From Trametes villosa (lineage: Eukaryota > Basidiomycota > Agaricomycetes > Polyporales > Polyporaceae): 64,000 bases of DNA. The notes beneath the pieces were generated by a model. The model was given only the letters and a program-made list of their open reading frames with translations. It was not told where the DNA came from and did not search any database. Location: contig PUDQ02000024.1 in assembly GCA_002964805.2 (NCBI GenBank), forward strand, positions 558,001 to 622,000, read 5' to 3'. This document shows, piece by piece, positions 55,374 to 64,000 of the stretch (position 1 is its first letter; each line of letters opens with the position of its first letter). Position numbers and translations under genes: made by a program.

Positions 55374-58300
55374 CTACAAGACACCGTTTCCTTCCTCCAA
55401 GTTCGTAGCAAACCGGCCCTGATGATACCCAGGCGAGTGCGGCGCACCGTCCCCACCCCCAGGCGCAGACTCCGTGTACGCCGAGATATAGTCAAAATCA
55501 TCGTCGTCCTGCCGATAGTGCGTGAGCGGCCGCTCGTCCACCTGCTGCCCGAACCGCTCCCCGCCCGACGCAGACACGCTCCGCGGCATGCCGATGCCCC
55601 CGGGCGCCTGGAGGTTCGCCGCCGGGTGCGGCGACGGGTACGGCGAGGTCGGGAGCGGCCGCTTCTTCACCACGAGCGGGCTCGTGTCCGCCAGCCCGGG
55701 GCTCTGCGGCCGCCCGGGGCCCTCGACGAGCGTCCCGCTCGCGTTGCGCACGGGGCGGCGGAACGCGGCCGCGGAGATCGTGCGCACGCCGCCTGCGGCG
55801 GAGAAGGACGTGTTCGAGCCCGTGGTGCCGGGGAGGTTGTACAGCGAGCCGGTGGGCGGCCCTGCGAGTGGTGTCTCGAGCGGCGTGCGGAAGGGCGTGC
55901 CGCCGTTGGAGCTGGGCACGGGGGAGACGCGAGGAAGAGAGGGGATCGAGCGCTGCATTTGTTCGCTGCCGTCGTTGCTCGCAGAAGGCGACGAGGGCAT
56001 CGGGATAGCCTCTGGGGGAGGAGGCGGGGGCGGCGGTGGAGCGTTCCGCCCGACGGACCCACTTGCGGAGCGGTCGCGCTGGCGCACGTACATCCCTTCG
56101 AGCTTGGGACTACTCGCTTGCGACGCCTGACCAGATGCGGGCTGGTCGAACGACGGCCTAGGAGACACGCCCTGACGTTGATAGGGCGGAATCTGTTGGC
56201 GTGCTCCCCACGGAGATGCAGGGCCCTTGTCCGAGGGGGATACAGGCGGAGAGGACATCATCAGTGCGTCAAGTTCGCGGGAGACCTCGCGAGCGGCGGC
56301 GGCATTGAGCGAGCGCTCGTCGAGAGGATCTTCAGACGCTGGTGGAGGCGGAGAGGGTATACGGGGAGCAGATGGCGAAGAGGGCGACTGGCCACGCTCA
56401 TCCGAGACTGGAGGCACGTTCTTGGTTAGGGTTGCAGGCTGCCACGACGAACGTGCAGCTACACGAACCAGCGTGAGTGTAAGCTTTATGATTTAGTGGT
56501 GTCAACATACCTTCAGGAGACGTACGACCCGGCTGACTTTCGCCCACACTCTGCCTGACAGGAGGACTCTGGGACCGTTGAGCAGTCGCTGCAGCCTCTG
56601 CAGCCTCCTGCTCCGCGTGGCGCTTATCCAGCTCCGAGTTCATGTCGCTCACACCGCCGAACCTCACCCTCCTGTCACCGGAGTCGGAGACCGATTCGGT
56701 CGAACCGTTGTCGTTGATCATGTATGCCAAGCCTTCCTCTTCCTCTGCTGTGGAATGCGGCCGCGATCCTGGTTGCTGCTGCTGACCCGGAGCCGCAAGA
56801 CCCTTCCCGTTATCCAGCGAGCTGGGAGGATTGGGAGGGGCCGCGCCGGCAGGGAGGCCGTTGCTGGGCGACGGGGAGTACATGGGCGGGGGAGGCGAAT
56901 AGCGCTGAGGCCCGAAGTCCGTGCCGCCCTTGACGTCCCGGGGCGGAGGAGAGCCTGGCTGGCCTGCGAACTGGCTCGAGCTGGCGCCGGGCGTACTGCC
57001 AGAAGCGACTTCCCCGCTCAACCGCGCCCCGAGCGCCTGCGCGATGCTGGAAGAGAACGACTCGTCGTTGCGGTCGATCTCGATGGACGGCGCGCGGTCG
57101 CCGTCCCTCATCGCCGGCGGGGGCGTGATGTACGGGTTGGTAACCGACATGACGCTGCCACCCGCGGCTCCGGGAGGCGGCCTCGGGCCACTCGCCTTGA
57201 CGGGGAACGTAGCGAAGCGCCCTCCGCGAGGGCTGGTGGCCTTCTCTCTCTCTGCGGGGTTCAGCGAGTGAGTTTGCGGGATGGGCCCGCCTCCGAAGGT
57301 TCCGAATTCGTTCACGGGCGGGAGCTGATTCTGCGGCGTCGGCGGCTGTTCGTTGCTCATGAACTGCTGGATGTTGAAGCCGGACTCCTCCACCTGGGGA
57401 AGGCCCGGGTACGCGCCGGGGCCGGGGGAAGTCATTCCGTAGCCTGGCTGGCTGCCTCCAGACATGCCGGACATTGGGCGGTCCAACGGGATTGCGGGGA
57501 GCTCTGCGCCCGGTAGCGGGCGGATGGTGCGTTGTGAGGGGTGCGGGTTGGGGTCAGGCGAGTATGGGACCTCGGAGACCGACCGCGCTGCTTCCGCCAC
57601 GAGGAATTCGGTACGCGCATGTCCGCTGTAGTATGGGCGGGGTAGCCCTGGCTGTGTAGGCTCGAGCGATATCTCCTATATGCGTGTCAATTCATGTCAG
57701 TGGTGTAGGTTCCCGGGCGCACGTACGGAGATGACCAGCTTCCCAAGTTCACCGACGATCTGCAAGATGCACAGGTATTGACACGGAGATCATGGATGTC
57801 AAGAAGAGCGGACATACTGCGCCCTTTTCGCAACACTCCAGGAGCCCCCCAAACTTCAGCCCCATCCACGCACGGGCACTGTGGCGCTTGAAGTCTCCGA
57901 GCCCGGCCTCTTCGTTCATGATGTCCGTGTCCATGGCGCGGATCTCGTCCCTCAGCCTGTTCAAGTGATCGGTCTGCTGCTGCAGGTTCTTGTTCTCCGG
58001 GTTCATCTTGCTGAGCTTGCGCTCCGCGGCCTCGGCGTCGTTGAACACGGACTTGCGCCGCCGCTTCATCTCGTCGAGGCCTTCCTCCCGTGAGCGCACG
58101 GACTTCATGTGATCGCGCACGTTGAGCTCATGGTTAGCGAACGCGGCCAATGCAGACGAGTAGTGCAAAAGTAGCGTCGTTGATGCACCAAGGGTATCCT
58201 AGGCAGGAATGAGGCGCATACACCGATCAGCTGGAGAGGGGCGTACCGCGAGGTCTTCTCCTTCACCGGCTCCCCATACCCTCAACGCCTCCGACGCCCG

Positions 58301-58506
58301 CTGGAAGTCTGCGCTCAGCCGCTGTAGCCTGCACTCGCTCAAAACGGTAAGTCAATCTGACAGTGCTGATCCACATACGAATTCAATATCGCCTTCTCCG
58401 CTGTGATGAGCTCCTGCAACGCCCGCAGGTCCTGTTTCGCCGACAGGCCTGGGAGACCAGGCATCGTCGTATTGTGCGCGATCTTGCGCGCCGCCGTTTT
58501 GAACAT
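55374..58506 (-). CDS. Pil1/Lsp1-type eisosome BAR protein with long disordered tail
   Basis: Plasma-membrane-bending BAR-domain protein that builds eisosomes. Six exons: 58506-58379, 58328-58247, 58198-57818, 57759-57727, 57675-56511 and 56458-55374, giving 957 aa. The Pil1 domain fills residues 1 to about 255: FKTAARKIAHNTT, LQELITAEKAILNSLQRLSAD, VWGAGEGEDLADTLGASTTLLLHY, MKRRRKSVFNDAEAAERKLSKM, LGDFKRHSARAWMGLKFGGLLECCEKGA, EFLVAEA. Residues 260-957 are Pro/Ser/Gly-rich with no fold, about three times the tail of yeast Pil1. The final acceptor (GTGTAG|CTGCAC) was chosen because the next AG leads to an early stop (TGA) after 13 codons. The tail may be regulated by phosphorylation, as eisosome proteins are. 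A short 33-nt exon 4 keeps IVGELGKLVIS. Confidence 0.9.
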
Positions 58507-59201
58507 GCTGGGCTATCCTCCGAGCTGGTGTCGAGAGAGGTAGTGGTACAAGACGATGAGGAGGATGCCCTGCCGGTCGGACGAGGAGGAAGAGTTGGCG
58601 GCCGAGCGTGCTGCGCAGAATGGAGGCTGTTTCCGGACGTTGTGGCGTCATCATCATGCACAGCGCCCGCACAGCGCCTCGATCACCGCTAGGCACCGGT
58701 TGCCGTCCACTGCATGTGTTTCTGCAAGTGTAAAATATACTGTACTTACTACTGCCAGCTCGGAGGAGGATGACCGATTTGCTAAGTGCTTGCGGCATGA
58801 AACATAAATATTGAAGTTCGGAGAGACATGTAGCGACCCTCAGCCAAAATGTAACTCAATTGATACTGTAGATTGTATGGGCCACCCCAGTTCACTCAGG
58901 AAACTTGGAAGGCAGTGTCGCATATATGCAGCTTGTCCCAAGGACTGGGGTTGTCTCAAGGACGGGGCCATAATTGTACATAGAAGTGTACATAGATCAT
59001 ACGATACATGAGCACTAAGAGTTGGTTCATATGATACAACAACATGAGAGGCCGAGGTCAACAGTAACAGAGCAAACATAGAAACCACCCACGAAAAAGG
59101 ACAGAACACCGTATCACGATCGTAACACACCTGCAACCCCAACGCTCGGCCGACGACAGAAGAGATCCAGCTCCCCTGCACAGGTCCAAGACACAAACGG
59201 A
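58507..59201. other. Spacer between two minus-strand genes
   Basis: About 700 nt holding the promoter of the Pil1-like gene and the 3' region of the next one. No gene recognised. Confidence 0.45.
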
Positions 59202-60302
59202 TCACCACCCGATACCAAAACCGCCACCCCAAACGCCCCCAATCTGGTCCAGCGAGACCTCGCCCTGCACGAAGCGCCGCGACTTGCCCATGCCCTGCAT
59301 CCCCGCGCTCGCCGCAACGCCGACGCAGACGATGTCGCCCGAGGTGACGGCAGCATCGGGCGAGTTCTCCGCGATGCTCTCAAGGCGCTTCGCGCCCTTC
59401 GACGGCTTCTCCTTCGGCCGCTCCTTGAACAGCCGGTGGCGGACGCGGAACGGCTCCTTCGGCGCGGCGATGGGGAGTTTCGGCAGCGGACGCTCGGCGA
59501 CGTGCTCTCCAGGCGGTAGCACGAGCTCGAACTCCGGCTCGCCCGGGAGAGGCTTGTGCACGAGCAGCCACTCCCGGCTCGCGGTGGATGTCGGCGTAGA
59601 GAGGAGGGGCGAGTCCTCCTCGGAGTCGGACTCCTCTGGCGAGGACGGGAAGACGAGGTCCGTCGGGATGTTCTCGCCCAGTCTTCTCCGGAGGCGGCGC
59701 ATCTTCTCGCGGCGCACCGCCGCGTCCGATGGGATAGAGAAGGACGGAGGGTCCATGGAGAACGCGGTTTGGTCGAACGGCGGAGAACCGGGGATGGTCT
59801 CCAGCCGGGGCTTCCGGGAGCTGTTCGGCGTCGAGAGCTTGAGTAGCGGCGGGCGTTGTGCGGGGTATGGGCTGCGCCACGACTGCTCGTTGTCGGCGAG
59901 TGAATGCGCGCTGCTAGACGACTTGCGCGATGACGTTGAGCCACTCGAAGAGACCGAGTCGGGGCTGTTCGCGCGAAGACCGTCCATGTCGACCTTGGGT
60001 ACGGACTTGCTGCGGCCGTGGGCCCTGAAGGGGTTCCTCATCGATGTGGGGGTCTTCGGACGGGGAGGCGATGGCTCGCGCGGACGCTGCACAGGCACTA
60101 TGCACGTATGTAAGCAACGACAGCGCCTGAGTGTGAACAGACGGAACTCACCTCGGTATGTGAGGTCGAGTACGTGGGGCGTGCTGCCGAGCACCTGCCC
60201 GAGCTTGTTGTTCGTGCGGATGAGCTTCGCCCGTTGCTCGCTCGTCAGCTCGTTGTGCGTCGGAGGGGGCGGAGGGAAGCGGATGGCGGTGGTAGTGGAC
60301 AT
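59202..60302 (-). CDS. Hypothetical Ser/Pro-rich disordered protein
   Basis: Not recognised. Two exons (60302-60152 and 60097-59202) give 348 aa. The 54-nt intron is open and in frame, so retention would add 18 residues (366 aa). The N-terminus has FPPPPPTHNELTSEQRAKLIRTNNKLGQVLGSTPHVLDLTYR, a segment that looks folded and conserved. The middle is a Ser-rich stretch (SVSSSGSTSSRKSSSS), a basic patch REKMRRLRRRLGENIPTDLVFPSS, an acidic cluster EESDSEEDS, and a short C-terminal block of RFVQGEVSLDQIGGVWGGGFG. The KLGQVLG and LRRRLGENIP segments suggest conserved interaction motifs. No membrane segment or signal peptide. Likely a regulatory or scaffold protein of Agaricomycetes. Confidence 0.75.
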   Translation of the reverse strand: MSTTTAIRFPPPPPTHNELTSEQRAKLIRTNNKLGQVLGSTPHVLDLTYRGEFRLFTLRRCRCLHTCIVPVQRPREPSPPRPKTPTSMRNPFRAHGRSKSVPKVDMDGLRANSPDSVSSSGSTSSRKSSSSAHSLADNEQSWRSPYPAQRPPLLKLSTPNSSRKPRLETIPGSPPFDQTAFSMDPPSFSIPSDAAVRREKMRRLRRRLGENIPTDLVFPSSPEESDSEEDSPLLSTPTSTASREWLLVHKPLPGEPEFELVLPPGEHVAERPLPKLPIAAPKEPFRVRHRLFKERPKEKPSKGAKRLESIAENSPDAAVTSGDIVCVGVAASAGMQGMGKSRRFVQGEVSLDQIGGVWGGGFGIGW

Positions 60303-61629
60303 CCTGGCGGTCTACAGAGATATAGTTCGACAAGCGACGAGCGAAGTACCAGCGCGCGGATAAACAGACACAGCAAGGGACAGATTTAGGCGAGAGCAAC
60401 AACAGGAGCAGGAGCAGGATATGGTCCGGAGACAAGACCGCTAGGGTCGTTGCGAGCGTCGAGCGGCGAGCGGGCGATGGTAGCAACCACTGTCCTCGGG
60501 CGGCGGTCATATATTGTCTGCGCCGCGGTAACAGCTTCGGGCTAGACAAAAGGCCCGCAGCCGCGCACTCGACTTACCTAACTGGAGTGCAGCGCCCGCG
60601 GCGGCACACAAAAGAGCGAGTTCATAGGTGCGTCTGGAATGGAGGGAATCAGGCGAATATATGCCTTCGCCCGTCATGAGGAACGGCCGTCTGCGCACGG
60701 TTGCTGCAACACAATAAAGACGGGCGCTTGCCGGCAGAGATCGATGGGCGGCGCATGCAGCGCATGCCGTACGGGTGTTCCTTGGAATATAGAGCTGTGT
60801 GCTTCACAAGCAGGTGTTAGCGCAAGACAATAAGGTTCGCTCGAAAGGCGGTGGTAGCAACCGATCTCAATTATGCGAGGAACCCGCCGGCATCCTCGAG
60901 CTCATACCTGGGGGGTGGCTGGATCGCCGGCAGGTAGCTCCGTGTCTGCCGGCACAGCTTACATCTGGATCCTGCAAGTATAGAGGGCCTTTGGGTATGC
61001 TATGCGCTTTCGCTGAAACTTTCGGTCAGGAGGCTCCGATGTGAGCACTACGATTAATATTGTGTATGAAACTGGGCTCACCGCGATGTTTCCGTTGACG
61101 AACCAAGCTCAAACAGGCTCGTAGGGAGGATAGACTTTTTCTCTCTTTTTCTACATGCCGCAGGTCTATTCACGCAGTGCAGCAACAGTACTTGCGCATG
61201 CTGCACTGGTGTGCAAGTCCGGGATTACAGCGCGCACGACAAGAAGAAAACAGAGCTTTGGCGTCTAACACAGGTCGTAAGGACATGCCGGGGTTTGCCG
61301 GGCCGTACTTGCCAATATTTCGTCCATCGACGGGCGCTTTCACAAAGTGGCAGGAAACTGGCAGAGCGGCGACCAGCACACGACCTCCATCTCGACAGCA
61401 GCCTGCACGACGCTGCGGGCCTCCGAATCTGTCTTACCTTGCTTCACGGCTGTCTCTGTATTCTAGGTCTCTCACCGCCGTGGCTTGGACATGTCATAGA
61501 GCCAGTCGCACCCTCTTCAGCCTAGCTGCCTCTGCTCGTCCATCCAAGTTCCACTTGCGGTTCGCGCACTCCGGGACTCCTGCTGCGAATAATCTTGAAG
61601 CGAGGACTTACTACGAAAATTCCAGTGGG
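60303..61629. other. Intergenic stretch upstream of tRNase Z
   Basis: About 1.3 kb. From 61177 the frame is open into the tRNase Z coding region and contains an Arg/Ser-rich, acid-poor segment (LYSRSLTAVAWTCHRASRTLFSLAASARPSKF) that could be a mitochondrial presequence if translation begins upstream. Otherwise nothing recognised. Confidence 0.4.
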
Positions 61630-64000
61630 ATGCATCCCTGGAATGTCTCCGTGCTCAGCGAGGCAACTTCGGACACTGAGCCCACACTACTCGTCGACTT
61701 CGGAGTCGCCAAGTATGTGTTCAATGCAGGCGATGGGACAGGTCGCGCGTGGATAGGAAGCCACTACTCTTTCCGGAAGACGAAAACGCTGTTTGCAACG
61801 GCTGCAGGGACCCAGCGATGCGGTGGTGTATCAGGTACGTGAGTGCTCTACCGGATCCTTCTGCCAGGTTCGGACAGTGAGAGTGAGGTCCGAACAGCTG
61901 TGCGCACGGCGGGCATGTTCAGCGGGTGCGTTGGTTAGGCCCGCTCGGCTACAAGTAGGTGGGATCGTCTTCGCGATGAGCCTAGCGTGGACGACCATTT
62001 CCAGCTATCCTGGATCCGCACTTCCACTCTCCACCTAGTACATCCTCGTGCCTGTCATCTGTGAACACTGTCTTAACATGGGGTTCATATAGGACTCCTC
62101 ATGCTATGCGCGGACTCAGCGGTTCCGAAGCTAGACATCTTTGGCCCTTACGGCCTCATGCACTACCTGGCCACTATGCGCGGTTACACGTACCGGTATG
62201 TACGAATTTCGTCTCAGTAGTGCCACATTCTAACGAAGGGGTGAAGTTCGACTATGTCCGTGCAAGCAATCGAAGCACCCTCCGCGCCAGTCTATCCTGC
62301 GCAAAAGGACGACAAGCCTCCGGAACCTCTGTTCAAGGACGAGTTCCTCACAGTCTACTCCATTCCCATCTACCCCACTCCTGGTACTATGGTTGAGGAC
62401 TTTGCGCAATCTGAGGAGATACCTGAATCAGCGTCCGAGGCTGTCGATCGTCCCCTCAAGCGAAAACGTACCCCATCTCCCCCCGGACCTGCCAGACAGA
62501 AGAGCCCACCAGCCACGCACCACACGCTCGACTCGGCCTCCCCAGTAGCAAAACCATTCCTGGAGCGCGTGCACTCCCCCGGCTTCAGCCCAGAATCACT
62601 CACCGGTGACGACGCACAGGAATGGCGCAAATTGCTCTTACAGGAGATGTTTCCGATGGAGGCGCCGCCCTCCACCGACCCTGGACAGTCCAAGGGCGCA
62701 AAGGACAGGGAACGCGAGAAACTGCGTGTTGCGCAGGTCTCCGCCAAGAAAACGCGCGGCGGGGTCGACGAGGGCGAGGGTGGCATGAAGCCGATCGTGA
62801 GCATGCACGCTCGCTTCTCGCGCCTGCCGCCTCTTGTGGAGGGCAGCGACGCGCATGCGCATCCCGCGCTCCCGACTCTGGCGTATCTGCTCGTCGGGCC
62901 CAGCGTGCGCGGCAAATTCGACGCGAAGCGAGCGGAGGAGCTGGGTGTGCCGCGGGGTCCAATCCGCGGGAAGCTTACGAGGGGCGAGACGATTACTTTC
63001 GAGGTGGACGACGGCGCAGGCGGGAAGATCAGGCGGACGGTGAAGCCTGAGGATTGTGTTGGGCCCAGCGAGGCTGCGCAGGTGAGTTGGCATAGAACTC
63101 ACTCTCGTAGGCGTAGAGCCTGACGCTGGCATTCAGGCGGTTCTCGTCTTGGATGTGCCATCGGCAGCATATATCCCGTCGCTCCAAGCATCTTTCACGG
63201 AGTCACCTTTTTTCTCCACGTATCGCTCGCGTTCGGAGGCGAGGCGGAAGGAGTCTCCTGTCCACGCCGTCTTCCACCTCTGCGGTGAAGGCGTGCTCGA
63301 GGACCCGCGATACAAGGAATTCATGAACGGGTTTTCTGACGAGACTCACGTACGTCCAGTAAAGTTCAACTTCCTCAGCCCATATTCTCAGTGTCTTCTC
63401 GCAGCACGTCGTCTCCTCGCGGCAGCACACGCCGGACAAGATCGTTTTCGGGCGGTCTGCGCTCGTCGAGGCCAAGCTGAACCAGCTTGACGCAGATATG
63501 TTCCCGCTCACGAAGTATAGTCTACAGGCTGCGAAGGATTTCTCCTGTAGGTGTGCCATATCTGCCTCCGAGCGACGTCCACTCACGTTCATATAGCGAT
63601 TACTGGACTCCCTCCGAAGGCCACCCTTTCGCATCGGAACCTCGTGGTCCACATACGGCCTCCGCGGCCTCCCACAGACGACGATAAGGCCAAGGAGGAT
63701 GAATTTAACGGCCTCGCCGTCGAGAATTCGCTTCCCGAACTTTCGGATTCTATCCAACAGAAGTTCGCTGAGGTCAAAGCCTCTATTAGCGAGCGCATCG
63801 AACGCAAGAGCCCGGCACCTCAGCCCGGGGACGACGTCGTAATCACCCCGCTTGGCACGGGAAGTGCCATCCCAACAAGGCTACGGAATGGTACGTCTCC
63901 CGCACACGGGTTTCCCAAGATTGTCACTCGACACTGATCTGTCGCGCCCCAGTCTCCGGCACGCTCATCCAGGTCCCCGGGCACGGCACCATCCTGCTCG
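61630..64000 (+). CDS. TRZ1: Long-form tRNase Z (ELAC2-like), 3' end beyond window
   Basis: Endonuclease that removes 3' trailers from precursor tRNAs in nucleus and mitochondria. Exons: 61630-61834, 62093-62195, 62247-63081, 63137-63349, 63405-63546, 63597-63890 and 63953 onward, cut by the window edge. The start was placed at MHPWNVSVLSEATSDTEPT, the usual family beginning; an in-frame ATG at 61177 would add 151 residues, perhaps a mitochondrial presequence. N-terminal inactive half: KYVFNAGDGTGRAW, then VPKLDIFGPYGLMHYLATMRGYTYR, the long insert with KRKRTPSPP, PRGPIRGKLTRGE, VLVLDVPSAAYIPSL, and HVVSSRQHTPDKIVFGRSA. The catalytic half has just begun: ITPLGTGSAIPTRLRNVSGTL. The metal-binding HxHxDH motif should lie beyond 64000. 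Intron 1 (258 nt) is long and contains a small hairpin. Confidence 0.92.

Noticed and set aside
55422..56429. Long plus-strand open frame of 335 codons
   Set aside because: Arg-rich antisense shadow of the GC-biased last exon of the Pil1-like gene; no domain.
56578..57516. Long plus-strand open frame of 312 codons
   Set aside because: Antisense shadow of the Pil1-like tail exon with Arg/Ala-rich composition.
59284..60363. Plus-strand open frame of 359 codons opposite the disordered orphan
   Set aside because: The minus-strand model has a start ATG, a normal intron and fungal-like Ser/Pro composition; the plus-strand reading has no recognisable features and mirrors it.
1..64000. CRISPR arrays, bacterial operons, prophage or integrated viral genes
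   Set aside because: No regularly spaced repeats, ribosome-binding-site-led gene strings or viral hallmark proteins were seen; intron-rich genes show this is eukaryotic nuclear DNA.

Overview
The window looks like a piece of an Agaricomycete (mushroom- or polypore-type basidiomycete) nuclear genome. Coding sequence is GC-rich. Genes are split by many short GT-AG introns, mostly 50-80 nt. The protein families are typical of these fungi: GTE-like glutathione transferase, an ArAE-2/BRE4-type membrane protein, POT peptide transporter, Con-6, Pil1 and tRNase Z. All exon models below were built by hand from splice signals, reading-frame continuity and remembered family consensus. None was checked against transcripts or databases.

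Layout. 0.15-1.2 kb: a three-exon glutathione transferase (-). 1.2-3.8 kb: gene-poor. 3.8-5.1 kb: transaldolase (+). 5.7-9.6 kb: an 18-exon ArAE/BRE4-like membrane protein (+). 9.6-12.9 kb: gene-poor. 12.9-15.2 kb: a PTR2-type peptide transporter (+). 15.8-24.9 kb: the most unusual part, described below. 25.4-27.5 kb: an ECM14-like M14 pseudo-carboxypeptidase (-) with a 7-nt microexon, followed by an intron-containing tRNA-Tyr. 27.8-29.8 kb: a secreted phytase-like/esterase-like protein (-). 30.8-31.9 kb: a methyltransferase (+). 32.2-32.8 kb: a small orphan (+). 33.0-34.4 kb: a zinc alcohol dehydrogenase (-). 35.6-36.9 kb: an HNH_2 protein (-). 37.8-39.7 kb: a VHS-GAT sorting adaptor (+). 39.9-40.9 kb: V-ATPase subunit E (-). 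43.7-44.7 kb: an acyl-carrier-like orphan (+). 45.4-47.2 kb: an O-fucosyltransferase-like membrane protein (+). 47.9-48.8 kb: an AsaB/CmcJ-like enzyme (+). 49.5-51.5 kb: glutamate decarboxylase (+). 52.2-52.5 kb: Con-6 (+). 53.3-55.1 kb: a monocarboxylate-type MFS transporter (+). 55.4-58.5 kb: a Pil1-type eisosome protein with a very long tail (-). 59.2-60.3 kb: a disordered orphan (-). 61.6 kb to the window end: long-form tRNase Z (+), cut off by the window.

The region of greatest interest is 15.8-24.9 kb. A JmjC/cupin_8 gene lies upstream of the autophagy gene ATG13, both on the + strand. Between them sit two extra genes, each made of the ATG13 5' half (HORMA domain) joined in frame to the JmjC gene 3' half. 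The simplest explanation is tandem duplication, twice, of a segment of about 2.4 kb running from inside the JmjC gene through the intergenic spacer into ATG13. The spacers carry matching blocks and one JmjC exon keeps its exact 111-nt length in the second chimera. Both chimeras are strongly diverged but still open. Both lack ATG13's disordered regulatory tail and both have lost JmjC metal-binding residues. They are therefore candidate new autophagy-related or HORMA-pseudoenzyme proteins rather than recent debris.

Most other genes are ordinary housekeeping or accessory-metabolism genes with no operon-like logic. Several show very small exons (7, 15, 15 and 17 nt) that automatic gene callers would probably miss.
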